Shown piece by piece: positions 8,193 to 16,370 of a DNA stretch of 64,000 bases. The notes below the pieces were generated by a model. That model saw only the letters and a program-made list of their open reading frames with translations. It did no database searches and was not told the DNA's origin. Numbering within the stretch: position 1 is the first letter of the stretch; each line of letters begins with the position of its first letter. The position numbers and the translations under genes were made by a program. Source of the stretch: Paenibacillus harenae (lineage in GTDB: Bacteria; Bacillota; Bacilli; Paenibacillales; Paenibacillaceae). Where the stretch lies: the NCBI RefSeq assembly GCF_030812415.1, contig NZ_JAUSST010000004.1, positions 62,001-126,000 of the forward strand, written 5' to 3'.

Positions 8193-9311
8193 TTGGCAAA
8201 ATGGGGAAGGAGAGGCTTGCGGTTTCGTTCATTCGGAGGCGGCATGTGGACGGGAAGACCGCTGAAAAGAGTGAAAACGGTAAGCTGGGGCAGCAAAACA
8301 AGCGCGTCAACAACGAGCTCGTCAGGGGCGAAGTGGGGGGCTAGAGCAGGAGGAAGCCGCGGGAAATGGGGCAAGCGCACGCCTTCTCTGTCGTTTGGCG
8401 CGGGGATGCGGAACAGGAGTAGCAGCAACAGCGGTGGACCGCCTGGAGCATGGGGAGGACGACCGGCTAGGCCGCGCATGCGGCGGCGCAATTTTTGGCT
8501 CATTGCACTGATCGTTATGACGCTGTTATCGATACAGTCGTTTGTATATATCGAACGAAACTTAAGGCCGCCGCTCATGAATATCGCTAAGATTCGGGTG
8601 AAGCAGGTCGCTACGCAGGCGATTAATAAGGCGATAACCGATCAGGTGGCCAATCAATCGGAGTCGGATAAGCTGATCGACTGGAAGATGAACAGCAACG
8701 GCAAAATCTCGGGCTTCATTCTGAATTACGCCGAGCATATGAAGATCACGTCGCAGACGGTATCCACCGTGGAGAACACGCTTAAGGACATGGAGGACAT
8801 TCCGGAGCATATCCCGATCGGCCATGCGCTGAACAGCGCGATCATATCGTCGTTCGGGCCGAGAGTGCCGGTGAAGTTCGAGCCGGTCGGAGCGGCGAAG
8901 GTGGAGCTCAGCACGCGCGAGAAGGACGTTGCCATTAACATGGTGCTGGTCGAGGTATACATCCGCATTACGGCCGAAGTAACGATTATCATCCCGTTCG
9001 ATACCGAACCGGAGCTGGTCGAGACGGAGATTCCGATTTCGTATCTGCTCGTCGTTGGAGACGTACCGATGTATTACTATGACAATACAGGCAAGCCTGT
9101 AGGCGATTCGGCAGGGCAAGCGCCGAACATATCCGTTCCTTTGTCGCCGGGCTCAGGCGTTTCGATTCAGGGCGAGGACGCCGATAATAAGGATAGCGGG
9201 GAAAGTGACGCTAGCGGCAACGCGTCGGGGGGCGAAGGCGCGGCTGGAGATACATCCGGCGAGCATGGCAACAACAGCGCCGGAAATGCTGGCAATACTG
9301 GCGCAGAATAA
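8193..9311 (+). CDS. yunB: Sporulation protein YunB
   Basis: Recognised by its core: one membrane helix (FWLIALIVMTLLSIQSFVYI), then PPLMNIAKIRVKQVATQAIN, SAIISSFGPRVPVKFEPVG and IPISYLLVVGDVPMYYY. In B. subtilis yunB is expressed in the mother cell and needed for normal spores (established). The TTG at 8193 has an AAGGAGG site eight bases upstream; an in-frame GTG at 8169 has none. The protein is about 372 residues, against roughly 250 in B. subtilis. The extra length is a roughly 95-residue Gly/Arg/Ser-rich basic N-terminus before the helix, and a Gly/Asn/Asp/Ser-rich tail. Next to lytH and lipA, as in Bacillus. Confidence 0.88.
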   Translation: MAKWGRRGLRFRSFGGGMWTGRPLKRVKTVSWGSKTSASTTSSSGAKWGARAGGSRGKWGKRTPSLSFGAGMRNRSSSNSGGPPGAWGGRPARPRMRRRNFWLIALIVMTLLSIQSFVYIERNLRPPLMNIAKIRVKQVATQAINKAITDQVANQSESDKLIDWKMNSNGKISGFILNYAEHMKITSQTVSTVENTLKDMEDIPEHIPIGHALNSAIISSFGPRVPVKFEPVGAAKVELSTREKDVAINMVLVEVYIRITAEVTIIIPFDTEPELVETEIPISYLLVVGDVPMYYYDNTGKPVGDSAGQAPNISVPLSPGSGVSIQGEDADNKDSGESDASGNASGGEGAAGDTSGEHGNNSAGNAGNTGAE

Positions 9312-9316
9312 TGCAA

Positions 9317-9347
9317 CAAGGCCTCCCGGACGAATAGGGAGGCCTTG
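9317..9347. terminator. Bidirectional hairpin between yunB and lytH
   Basis: Perfect 11-base arms (CAAGGCCTCCC and GGGAGGCCTTG) separated by nine bases between convergent genes. T-runs are short on both sides. Confidence 0.7.
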
Positions 9348-9355
9348 TTATCGTA

Positions 9356-10435
9356 TTAGCGCTTGGATCTCAAGCGCTGCCTCTCGGAGGCTTCCCATCG
9401 GCGAAGCATCGGGTAGGGGTCGAATGACCATTCGATTAACCCGCGGTCGCTGTAGACGCCATAATGAAGATGCGGCGGGAACTTGCCTTGCGTGCCGGGC
9501 TTGCCGTAGCCGGAGCTTCCGACCCATCCGACAACTTGGCCGGGCTTCACGACCGTGCCGACCTCGGCTGTCTTGTCATAGCCGGATAGGTGGGCGTAAT
9601 AATGATAGAAATTGTTAAGGTCGCGAATGCCGATCCGCCATCCGCCATACGGATTCCAGCCTTTAATCTCGATAATGCCGTAGCAGGTGCTTCTAACCGG
9701 AACGCCATGGCCCGCGAATATATCCGTACCCTCATGCGTTCGTCTGCCGCCCCAACTGCGCCCGGTTCCCCAGGTGTCCTTATAGTTGTAATTGTTGCCA
9801 AGCGGCAGCGGGAACGCGTGCTCGAATAGATCGAGCTTGCCGAAATGCTCGTAGATGCGGGCAAACTGCTGAATGCGTTTAACGGCGCGGCCGTTCTGGT
9901 AATATTCCCATAGTCCGATCGAGAAGTCCTCTTCCGTTGTGCCATAGGCGGCAACCTTGCTGACGAGCGAATAGAGAAGGTCGACATCGCTAGTCCGCTC
10001 GGCAATGCCGTTGCCGTCTCCGTCGCGTCCGATGCCGTTGAACCAACGGATCGATACGGGGGAACTGTCGTCCATATCGGGATTAAGCGGGCCGGCCCAT
10101 AACTCTTGGTCGATGAATACGCCGACCGTGCTTCCAAGCATCGGTCTTGCTTTCGGCTTCACCTTCGACATGGACCGTTCATACTGGTCAATGGCAGCGA
10201 GCCAATACCACGGTATTTGCGTAACGGTGCTCAGTTGATCGTATAAGCTCTTTCTCGTTTCGATCATGTCTCCTTCCTCAGCGGAGGAAGGAGTTGTTTT
10301 CGCTGTTTGCTCGGTTCGCTGCTGGTTGCCGGGCGAGGCATGCGCATATATGCCTGGAGCGGCAAGGAGCAGCGATGTTAGCGTTAGTGCCGCCTTCAGC
10401 AGAAAAGTCCTTTTCAAGCGTCTCACCCTTTCCAA
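9356..10435 (-). CDS. lytH: M23 peptidase, LytH-like spore L-Ala-D-Glu endopeptidase
   Basis: 359-residue exported zinc peptidase. An N-terminal signal peptide (basic start, then LLKAALTLTSLLLAAPGIYAHA) is followed by a helical region and a C-terminal M23/LytM domain with the metal and catalytic motifs H-E-G-T-D and H-L-H-Y-G. In B. subtilis LytH trims peptide side chains to single L-alanine in the spore cortex and is made late in the mother cell (established). The assignment as LytH rests on placement between yunB and lipA, the same neighbourhood as in B. subtilis. Otherwise it is a general M23 endopeptidase. Confidence 0.85.
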   Translation of the reverse strand: MERVRRLKRTFLLKAALTLTSLLLAAPGIYAHASPGNQQRTEQTAKTTPSSAEEGDMIETRKSLYDQLSTVTQIPWYWLAAIDQYERSMSKVKPKARPMLGSTVGVFIDQELWAGPLNPDMDDSSPVSIRWFNGIGRDGDGNGIAERTSDVDLLYSLVSKVAAYGTTEEDFSIGLWEYYQNGRAVKRIQQFARIYEHFGKLDLFEHAFPLPLGNNYNYKDTWGTGRSWGGRRTHEGTDIFAGHGVPVRSTCYGIIEIKGWNPYGGWRIGIRDLNNFYHYYAHLSGYDKTAEVGTVVKPGQVVGWVGSSGYGKPGTQGKFPPHLHYGVYSDRGLIEWSFDPYPMLRRWEASERQRLRSKR

Positions 10436-10471
10436 AAAGCATGACGGAATATCGATATGTTTTGCAAATCA

Positions 10472-10499
10472 TTGGTTTTTATCCGAAACGTGATATAAT
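10472..10499 (+). promoter_or_regulatory. Sigma-A promoter of lipA
   Basis: A perfect TATAAT (10494-10499) with an upstream TG (extended -10) and a TTGGTT -35 at 10472-10477, 16 bases away. It lies about 55 bases before the chosen lipA start. Confidence 0.65.
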
Positions 10500-10552
10500 A
10501 AGCGAAGTGGTTATGGCCTTATACAATGAAAGTGAAAGCAGGTAATGCCCGT

Positions 10553-11461
10553 ATGAAACAACGCGAGAAATTGCAAAAGCCGGACTGGCTTCGAATAAAG
10601 CTTGCTACAGACGGCAATTTTGCCGAAATTAAAGAGATGATGCGCGGCAAGACGCTGCATAGCGTATGCGAGGAAGCGCGCTGTCCGAATATTTACGAAT
10701 GCTGGGCGAATCGAACGGCTACGTTCATGATTCTAGGCGATATTTGCACCCGTGCTTGCCGCTTCTGCGCGGTGAAGACCGGCTTGCCGACAGAGCTTGA
10801 CCTGCAAGAGCCTGATCGCGTAGCGGAAGCTGCCGAGCAGATGGGTCTTCAACATTGCGTCGTCACGTCCGTTGCCCGCGATGATCTTGCGGACGGCGGC
10901 GCTTCGATATTCGCCGCTACGATTCAAGCGATTCGCAAGCGGATGCCATTCTGCCGCGTCGAGGTGCTTATTCCCGACTTTATGGGCAATAAGGACGCCT
11001 TGCAGATCGTAATGGATGCGAACCCGGATATACTGAACCATAATATCGAGACGGTGGAGCGTTTGTCCGACCGTGTCCGCGCGAAGGCGAAGTACAGGCG
11101 TTCGCTTGAGCTTCTTAAGCAAGCGAAGGCGATGAAGCCGAAGATTCCGACGAAATCGAGCATCATGCTCGGCGTAGGCGAGCAATACGAAGAGATCTTG
11201 CAGGCAATGGACGATTTGCGTGCGGTTGATTGCAATATTTTGACACTCGGTCAATATCTGCAGCCGACGCCGAATCATTTGGCGATCGAGCGTTACGTCC
11301 ATCCGGACGAGTTCGCGAAGTTGAAGGAAGAAGGGCTGAAGCGGGGATTCCGGCACGTAGAATCCGGACCGCTCGTACGAAGCTCTTATCATGCGCATGA
11401 ACAGACTGACTCGGCTATTGCCGCGGATACGATGGCGGTAGCAGGCTCGGCGAAGGAATAG
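10553..11461 (+). CDS. lipA: Lipoyl synthase
   Basis: Radical-SAM enzyme that inserts two sulfurs into protein-bound octanoyl groups to make lipoyl cofactor for 2-oxoacid dehydrogenases and glycine cleavage. The auxiliary 4Fe-4S cysteines are in [12 protein letters not shown] and the SAM-cluster cysteines in CTRACRFC. Conserved stretches include [17 protein letters not shown] and [10 protein letters not shown]. The frame opens at 10526, but that start lacks a ribosome site. The ATG at 10553 gives [17 protein letters not shown], matching the usual family N-terminus, 302 residues. It is preceded by a good extended -10 promoter. Confidence 0.95.
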   Translation: MKQREKLQKPDWLRIKLATDGNFAEIKEMMRGKTLHSVCEEARCPNIYECWANRTATFMILGDICTRACRFCAVKTGLPTELDLQEPDRVAEAAEQMGLQHCVVTSVARDDLADGGASIFAATIQAIRKRMPFCRVEVLIPDFMGNKDALQIVMDANPDILNHNIETVERLSDRVRAKAKYRRSLELLKQAKAMKPKIPTKSSIMLGVGEQYEEILQAMDDLRAVDCNILTLGQYLQPTPNHLAIERYVHPDEFAKLKEEGLKRGFRHVESGPLVRSSYHAHEQTDSAIAADTMAVAGSAKE

Positions 11462-11521
11462 CGTGAGGAAGCGTCACTTGCTACAACGGAATGCAAGGGA
11501 TGCGCAGAAGAGGTGGAGAAG

Positions 11522-12217
11522 ATGGCTTTGATTCATATCGGCGGCAAATCATATGAGCTTGTTCATGAGAATAGAAACGGATGGAATCCAGAAGCCTTTC
11601 GTGATCGATACAGTGAAGTGTTGGAGCGGTATGACTTTATCGTGGGCGACTGGGGTTATAGTCAGCTTAGGCTGAAGGGCTTCTTCCGCGATACCCATTC
11701 CAAGGTTACAAAGGACAGCCTCTACTCCGGTATGCCGGATTATATTAACGAATACTGCAACTTCGGCTGCGCTTACTTCATTCTGGAGAAGAAGGAATCG
11801 AGCAAGAAGGAGCCGGGAGATCTCGACTTCGATGCCGAAGAGTTGAAGCCGAAGGTCGACGCGAGAACATATCGGATGCCGGAGAACGCTGGCCACTCGG
11901 ACACCGGACAGCTGGACGAAACGGCGGCCGGCAAGGAAACGGCCGTTCTCGTTCAAGAAGAGAAGCCTGGCCGTGGCGGTCAACGCCATGACAACGGCAA
12001 CCGAGACCATAGTCAGCGCAACAATAGCAACCGCGAGAGCGGCCAGCGGGATAACGGTCATCGCAGCGGCGGCGGAGGACAGCAGCGCAAGCCTTACCGC
12101 GGCAACGATCATCGGAACAAGAAGCATATACGGCCGGGTACAGCCGCGAGCGAAGCGGCTGCATCCGTTGAACCGAATCCGAACCAGCGGACGAACAAAG
12201 ACGCCGGACGCTCCTAA
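11522..12217 (+). CDS. yutD: YutD-family protein with long low-complexity tail
   Basis: The N-terminal ~95 residues are a YutD (DUF1027) domain: IHIGGKSYELVHENRNGWNPE, then ERYDFIVGDWGYSQLRLKGFF and a short CNFGC motif. The family function is unknown. The remaining ~135 residues are low complexity: an acidic linker, then a strongly basic Asn/Arg/Gly/His/Gln-rich tail that looks disordered and could bind nucleic acid (inference). The ATG at 11522 has a GAGGTGGAG site; the GTG nine bases earlier lies inside it. It sits after lipA, as in B. subtilis. Its stop codon lies inside the terminator hairpin. Confidence 0.87.
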   Translation: MALIHIGGKSYELVHENRNGWNPEAFRDRYSEVLERYDFIVGDWGYSQLRLKGFFRDTHSKVTKDSLYSGMPDYINEYCNFGCAYFILEKKESSKKEPGDLDFDAEELKPKVDARTYRMPENAGHSDTGQLDETAAGKETAVLVQEEKPGRGGQRHDNGNRDHSQRNNSNRESGQRDNGHRSGGGGQQRKPYRGNDHRNKKHIRPGTAASEAAASVEPNPNQRTNKDAGRS

Positions 12218-12245
12218 GGGAGTGTCTCGGCGTCTTTGTTGTTTT
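12197..12245. terminator. Bidirectional terminator overlapping the yutD stop
   Basis: A long stem (AAAGACGCCGG...TCGGCGTCTTT) with the yutD TAA in its loop, followed by GTTGTTTTT. nadK ends from the other side. Confidence 0.85.
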
Positions 12246-13060
12246 TAAGAGCGTTTGCCGCTATTACGGTCGTCGTAGTCCAAGAACGCTTCGCGAACCC
12301 GATTCCAGAACGTGAATGGACGATAACGGGCGAAGCTGACTTTGCGGCTCGCAACGGAGCATCGGATTGAGCTAATGTCGCTGCGCATGATGCTTACATG
12401 GTCGATCGTCAGTTGGAGCTTTTGCTCCTTCTTGGATATAATATCGCAGTGATGATGCTGCGGCAGCATTACCGACGAGCCGAGCGTACGGTACACGCGG
12501 TTGTTGATGGACGCGATCTCCGCGATCTGCAGCGATTCGATCGACGGGTGGACGATAGCGCCGCCAACGCTCTTATTATAGGCGGTGCTGCCGGATGGCG
12601 TTGAAATAACGATGCCGTCTCCCCGGAACATCTCGAACATCTCATCGTTAATGTTAATTTGCGCGACAAGGGTTCCGTCGACGCCTTTAAGCGTGAATTC
12701 GTTTAAGGATAAATAATGGTTCGTTTCGGATGGCGTTTCGAGCTGGATCTCCGCAAGCGGATAACGAACGATTCTGGGTTGTTCCGACGCCATCATAGCG
12801 ACAAGCTCTTCGATCTCGTCTGCCTGCCAGTCGGCATAGAAGCCGAGATGCCCGGTATGAACGCCGATAAAAGCGACATCCGCGATACGATCGATATATT
12901 TATGGAAGGCATGCAGAAGCGTCCCGTCGCCTCCTATCGAGATGACGAACTCGGGCCTATCGTCGTTGCGTACGAAATGCTTCTCCGCAGCAAGCTGATG
13001 AAACTTCTGAGCGAGTGATTGCGATAAAGAATCGCCTCGATCAATAACCGCATATTTCAA
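12245..13060 (-). CDS. nadK: NAD kinase
   Basis: 271-residue cytosolic kinase that phosphorylates NAD to NADP using ATP or polyphosphate. The diagnostic G-G-D-G-T motif (SIGGDGTLLHAF) is followed by GVHTGHLGFYADW, the YLSLNEFTLKG region and the glycine-rich STPSGSTAYNKSVGGA stretch that binds NAD. A GAAGGAG site sits eight bases before the ATG. It ends at the terminator shared with yutD, and ylbJ lies 100 bases upstream on the same strand. In B. subtilis a NAD kinase gene lies near the truncated haemoglobin gene; here that gene is about 1.6 kb away. Confidence 0.95.
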   Translation of the reverse strand: MKYAVIDRGDSLSQSLAQKFHQLAAEKHFVRNDDRPEFVISIGGDGTLLHAFHKYIDRIADVAFIGVHTGHLGFYADWQADEIEELVAMMASEQPRIVRYPLAEIQLETPSETNHYLSLNEFTLKGVDGTLVAQININDEMFEMFRGDGIVISTPSGSTAYNKSVGGAIVHPSIESLQIAEIASINNRVYRTLGSSVMLPQHHHCDIISKKEQKLQLTIDHVSIMRSDISSIRCSVASRKVSFARYRPFTFWNRVREAFLDYDDRNSGKRS

Positions 13061-13160
13061 AGGTAAATCTCCTTCCGATCTATTGCATACTTAAGATGAT
13101 AAAGGAAATTCCGATTGAATTCAATGCGTGCATGCAATGGAAAAAAAGGGCTTGCTCTTA

Positions 13161-14237
13161 TTATGCAGGGCCAAGCGCATTCCATAGCAGATAGATGAGC
13201 GCCATAGCCAAGAAGCTGTGCAGCAGTCTTGCAAGCATGAACGGCCGGTAGCGCAGATCGGTCTTGCTGAGCAGGCTGGCAACCTGCGCATGAACCGATA
13301 AGCCGCCCCAGGACAGCACCCACGCGGCTATTGCCGCTTGGTGGATAAGCAGCGTATCCGCCGTTCCGGCTGCGCGCGAGCCTAGCGTTACCTCGAATAT
13401 GCCGAATACGCCCGCGTCCGCAAGCGGAGCAGGCAAACCTGCAGCCGTGAACAATAACCGAAGAACCTCGGCCAAAGCTTGAACGAGTCCTGCGCGCGTA
13501 AGCATCTCCATGACGACGGAAAAGAAGACGACGAGTCCTCCCACGACAATCATAAGGCGAAGAGCGGAGCCGACGGCATCCTGCAGCAAGCGGCCAAGTC
13601 CCCTGCCGTCGAGCAGTCTGGCCTCGTGCATCGCTTTCAATGCGACGGCGATACGTGAAGGACGGCGCTGACTGCCATCCGCTCTTAAGGGCGGCCGCCT
13701 GCTTGATGTCATCGGAGCATGACGGTCATGGTAGCGCATCGCAAGGCCGATGAGCAGCCCGCTGCCGTAATGCGCTGCCGCGAGCAGCGGCGCCAGAGCG
13801 ACGTTATGGAAGAAGCCGACCGCCACTGCGCCGATGAGGAAGACGGGATCGGAAGTCGTGGTGAACGCGACGAGCCTCTCTCCCTCGGAACGATTAATAA
13901 GCCGCTGCTCCCAGAGTTGAGCGGTTAGCCTCGCTCCGACCGGATAGCCCGATATATAACCCATCGCAACGACGAAAGCGCCGCTGCCAGGCAGTCTGAA
14001 TAGAGGCCGCATAAGCGGATCAAGCAGCTTGCCGAAGAAATGGACGATGCCGAATCCGAGCAGCAGCTCCGAGATGACGAAGAAAGGGAAGAGCGCCGGG
14101 AACAGTACCTCCCACCAAATCGACAGCCCGCGTAGCGACGAGGTCAGCGTCTCGGCAGGATAGATCGTCATAAGAAGAGCAACGGATAATGCGGCGAACG
14201 CCGTTAACGATAACGGATGAATGAAAGTACGCAGCAC
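13161..14237 (-). CDS. ylbJ: Sporulation integral membrane protein YlbJ
   Basis: 358-residue polytopic membrane protein of the YlbJ family (nucleoside-recognition/Gate fold). It has about eight hydrophobic helices, the conserved LFPALFPFFVISELL and MGYISGYPVGARLTAQL segments, and TTTSDPVFLIGAVAVGFF. In B. subtilis ylbJ belongs to the mother-cell regulon and is needed for heat-resistant spores (established); its transported substrate is not known. The start is GTG at 14237 with AGGAGG eight bases upstream. It is divergent from the 28-codon microgene. Confidence 0.9.
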   Translation of the reverse strand: MLRTFIHPLSLTAFAALSVALLMTIYPAETLTSSLRGLSIWWEVLFPALFPFFVISELLLGFGIVHFFGKLLDPLMRPLFRLPGSGAFVVAMGYISGYPVGARLTAQLWEQRLINRSEGERLVAFTTTSDPVFLIGAVAVGFFHNVALAPLLAAAHYGSGLLIGLAMRYHDRHAPMTSSRRPPLRADGSQRRPSRIAVALKAMHEARLLDGRGLGRLLQDAVGSALRLMIVVGGLVVFFSVVMEMLTRAGLVQALAEVLRLLFTAAGLPAPLADAGVFGIFEVTLGSRAAGTADTLLIHQAAIAAWVLSWGGLSVHAQVASLLSKTDLRYRPFMLARLLHSFLAMALIYLLWNALGPA

Positions 14238-14347
14238 GCTAGCCGCCTCCTTTGCGAAGTGGACGAGTCAATTCATCCTCCTACACGTATATGCCGAAGG
14301 GTGGACATCCATCACTTGCAGACCGCGAAAATAATTTTTGGATCACA

Positions 14348-14387
14348 AAGAAAACGTTTACATTAATACGTCGAAATGTGGTACAAT
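14348..14387 (+). promoter_or_regulatory. Promoter with cre-like sequence for a microgene
   Basis: TTTACA (14357-14362) and TACAAT (14382-14387) are 19 bases apart, longer than usual. A 15-base sequence at 14348-14362 matches the CcpA cre consensus at all but one fixed position and overlaps the -35. Catabolite control is only a possibility. Confidence 0.45.
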
Positions 14388-14419
14388 AGAGCTACCTTTA
14401 AAAGCTTGGAGTGATGAGC

Positions 14420-14506
14420 ATGAGTTATATTGCTGGCATTCTTGTCTGCGCGTTCGTCTATGTTATCCGAGAGTCGCTTTCCTCAACTGGTGAAGAAGAC
14501 TATTAA
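14420..14506 (+). CDS. 28-residue membrane microprotein
   Basis: A very short gene with all parts of a real one: promoter upstream, a GGAG site nine bases before the ATG, 28 codons, then an intrinsic terminator. The product starts MSYIAGILVCAFVYVIRES and ends in a polar acidic tail (SSTGEEDY). One membrane helix (about residues 3-17) and a charged tail fit a small single-pass protein that could modulate a membrane complex. I do not recognise a family; a spore or respiratory microprotein are both possible. Unrelated to the haemoglobin gene by strand unit, because the terminator separates them. Confidence 0.6.
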   Translation: MSYIAGILVCAFVYVIRESLSSTGEEDY

Positions 14507-14536
14507 GGTTAGATACCGTCCTTACAATCAAGCAGT

Positions 14537-14563
14537 CCGCATATTCGATGCGGGCTTTTTTTC
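14537..14563 (+). terminator. Terminator of the microgene
   Basis: CCGCAT and ATGCGG form a perfect six-base stem with a five-base loop followed by seven T. Confidence 0.8.
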
Positions 14564-14581
14564 TATACAATCGTACATAAG

Positions 14582-14590
14582 TGTTATACT
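14582..14590 (+). promoter_or_regulatory. Extended -10 promoter of truncated haemoglobin
   Basis: TGTTATACT fits an extended -10 (TG, one base, TATACT). A weak TTCTAT at 14561-14566 may serve as -35. Confidence 0.4.
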
Positions 14591-14651
14591 AATAATAAGG
14601 AAACATTTTTCTCTAAAAATAATTCAAAAGACCTACATAATGGAGCTGAAA

Positions 14652-15047
14652 ATGACGATGAATAGGAATATAAGCCTTTATGAAGCGCTCGGCGGAGCTG
14701 GGACTATAAGAAGAATGGTTGAGTCTTTTTACCCAAAGGTGCAAGCGCACCCTCTGCTGGGACCGCTGTTTCCCGCTGATATAGACCCGGTAATGGACAG
14801 GCAATATATGTTTTTGACGCAATTTTTTGGAGGGCCCTCGCTTTACTCCGACGAATATGGACATCCGATGATGCGAGCTAGGCATCTGCCTTTTCCGATT
14901 ACGCCTGAGCGTGCGGAGGCTTGGCTGGATTGTATGCGAAGAGCGCTTTCGGAGATTGGAGTAGAGGAGCAGTTGCAAGCGATCGTCATTGACAGGCTGT
15001 CCGGCCCGGCGCATCACTTTGTTAACACACTCGAAGAGGAGACGTGA
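14652..15047 (+). CDS. Truncated haemoglobin, group II
   Basis: 131-residue 2/2 globin of the trHbO type (YjbI-like), which binds haem and handles oxygen, NO or peroxide. Signs are SLYEALGGAGTIRRMVESFYPKV, the FLTQFFGGP segment, and GHPMMRARHLPF with the expected proximal histidine, then the conserved W of EAWLDCMRRAL. The frame is open far upstream, but GGAG six bases before the ATG at 14652 and the start of homology (ISLYEALGG) fix the start. Its stop overlaps the upstream part of the DUF2225 gene, so the two are co-transcribed. Confidence 0.92.
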   Translation: MTMNRNISLYEALGGAGTIRRMVESFYPKVQAHPLLGPLFPADIDPVMDRQYMFLTQFFGGPSLYSDEYGHPMMRARHLPFPITPERAEAWLDCMRRALSEIGVEEQLQAIVIDRLSGPAHHFVNTLEEET

Positions 15048-15052
15048 GTTCA

Positions 15053-15775
15053 ATGGAACCGCTCTATCAATCTAAGCTACAGTGTATTTGCTGCGAAACG
15101 CCGTTTATGACATCAAGAGTGCGCCCGAGTTTCAAGAAAGCAATCGCTACGGATACAGATTTTTGCGGTTACTACAAGGCTGGCGTTAATCCCGACTTTT
15201 ATGTTGTGCGCGTATGTCCGACATGCGGCTTCGCCTCAACGGAGAACGGACTTGACCGACTTAACGATACCCAGAAGCGAAAGTATATGGAGGCAGCGGG
15301 GAGCCGCTGGGTGCCGGCCAATTATGGCGGCGAGCGTACGGAGAAGGAAGCAATGGCTTGCTATAAGCTGGCGCTTATTAGCGCGCAAGCGGTTGGCGAG
15401 AAGGATCGCGTTATTGCCGGTATATTACATCATATTGCTTGGATGAACCGATACGAATCCAACAAAGCCGAAGAACAGCGGTTTTTGCGGTTCGCGCTTC
15501 AAGCCTATATTCGCGTCTATGAGGAAGAGGGCGCTTCGCTTAATAATGCGAGGCTTATGTACATCATCGGCGAGCTGCACCGTAGAATCGGCAAGCGGAA
15601 CGAAGCTGTGCGATGGTTCACACGCGTAGTCAATGACAAGAAAATTATGGACTCGGCGATGATCCGCGCCAGCCGCGAGCAATGGCAATTGATTCGCGAG
15701 GAAGCCATGCTTAATGGCGAGATGAGCGATCCAACCGAGCAAGGAAGCGGAGATGGAATAGCGTCATTCGCATAA
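15053..15775 (+). CDS. DUF2225 protein with zinc-ribbon-like cysteines
   Basis: 240-residue cytosolic protein of unknown role. The N-terminal half has two Cys pairs (CICCETPF and CPTCGFAS) that could bind zinc. The C-terminal half is helical and TPR-like, with repeated segments such as AMACYKLALISAQAVGEK and RFLRFALQAYIRVYEEEG. The GTG at 15044 is only two bases from the AGAGGAG site, so the ATG at 15053, eleven bases away, is preferred. It is expressed with the truncated haemoglobin. This family is common in Bacillota and some members are proposed to be redox or stress related, which I cannot show here. Confidence 0.82.
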   Translation: MEPLYQSKLQCICCETPFMTSRVRPSFKKAIATDTDFCGYYKAGVNPDFYVVRVCPTCGFASTENGLDRLNDTQKRKYMEAAGSRWVPANYGGERTEKEAMACYKLALISAQAVGEKDRVIAGILHHIAWMNRYESNKAEEQRFLRFALQAYIRVYEEEGASLNNARLMYIIGELHRRIGKRNEAVRWFTRVVNDKKIMDSAMIRASREQWQLIREEAMLNGEMSDPTEQGSGDGIASFA

Positions 15776-15777
15776 AT

Positions 15778-15832
15778 AAGAGGCCGACCCCGGCAATCAC
15801 CGCTAAGGTGACTGCAGAGGCCGGCCTCTTTG
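15778..15832. terminator. Bidirectional terminator
   Basis: AAGAGGCCG pairs with CGGCCTCTT around an inner TCACC/GGTGA hairpin. It lies between the convergent DUF2225 and CxxC genes. Confidence 0.8.
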
Positions 15833-15838
15833 CCTGTA

Positions 15839-16078
15839 TTATTTGCGTCCGGGGAGCGCACGGTCGGCGAGCAAATAGTCGCGATCAATGTCAATGACCG
15901 TTATTTGATTATGGCAGCATGGGAAAACAAGCAAACGTTTCTTGCCCTCTTGGATAAGCTTAAGCTCTTCGGGGCGAAGCGGAAGCAGTACGTTTTCCCC
16001 ATCGCAGAACGGGCAGCTCGAGACGTAGATATCGCCCATAATGATGTCATAAGGCCAAGTTCTCTCGAAAGGCACCAT
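15839..16078 (-). CDS. Small cysteine protein (79 aa), unknown
   Basis: 79 residues, family not recognised. It has a C-x-x-C (SCPFCDGENV) and a later Cys-Cys-His (FPCCHNQITV), a pattern suggesting a small zinc site. The rest is short and charged, with no membrane segment. Its ATG overlaps the stop of yycC by one base (TAATG), so the two are translationally coupled. Confidence 0.7.
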   Translation of the reverse strand: MVPFERTWPYDIIMGDIYVSSCPFCDGENVLLPLRPEELKLIQEGKKRLLVFPCCHNQITVIDIDRDYLLADRALPGRK

Positions 16079-16245
16079 TAGCTGTTGCCGTTCTCGTCCG
16101 TTGCCGGACCTTCCTGCTTCGCAAGCTCGGCCAGCTTCTGGAGCAAAATGTGCTTTGGCATATGCATGAGATGCTCGATAGGCACGCCAAGCTGTTTGGA
16201 TAGCTTTACAGCCGTCTCGGCTGATATTTGCAATGGTTTAGACAT
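16078..16245 (-). CDS. yycC: YycC-like small protein
   Basis: 55-residue protein with the YycC-family pattern PLQISAETAVKLSKQLGVPIEHLMHMP followed by HILLQKLAEL. Function is unknown. It is probably a helical cytosolic protein. The ATG at 16245 is nine bases from a GGAGG site; the earlier in-frame ATG at 16260 lacks one. First gene of a two-gene unit with the Cys protein. Confidence 0.75.
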   Translation of the reverse strand: MSKPLQISAETAVKLSKQLGVPIEHLMHMPKHILLQKLAELAKQEGPATDENGNS

Positions 16246-16370
16246 ATATGATTCCTCCATTCAACATCCCGCAGCGGGTGGATATTTCTTAATTGTTATG
16301 TGGTAATATTACTATAAGTTATACACCGTCAGAAACAATTGCGCAAATAAACGGTAAAGGGATGATGAAG

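Noticed and set aside
8057-8578. 173-codon minus-strand frame opposite the yunB N-terminus
   Set aside because: Pro/Leu/Arg-rich mirror of the Gly/Arg-rich N-terminus; no ribosome site.
10733-11398. 221-codon minus-strand frame opposite lipA
   Set aside because: Mirror of the conserved radical-SAM enzyme.
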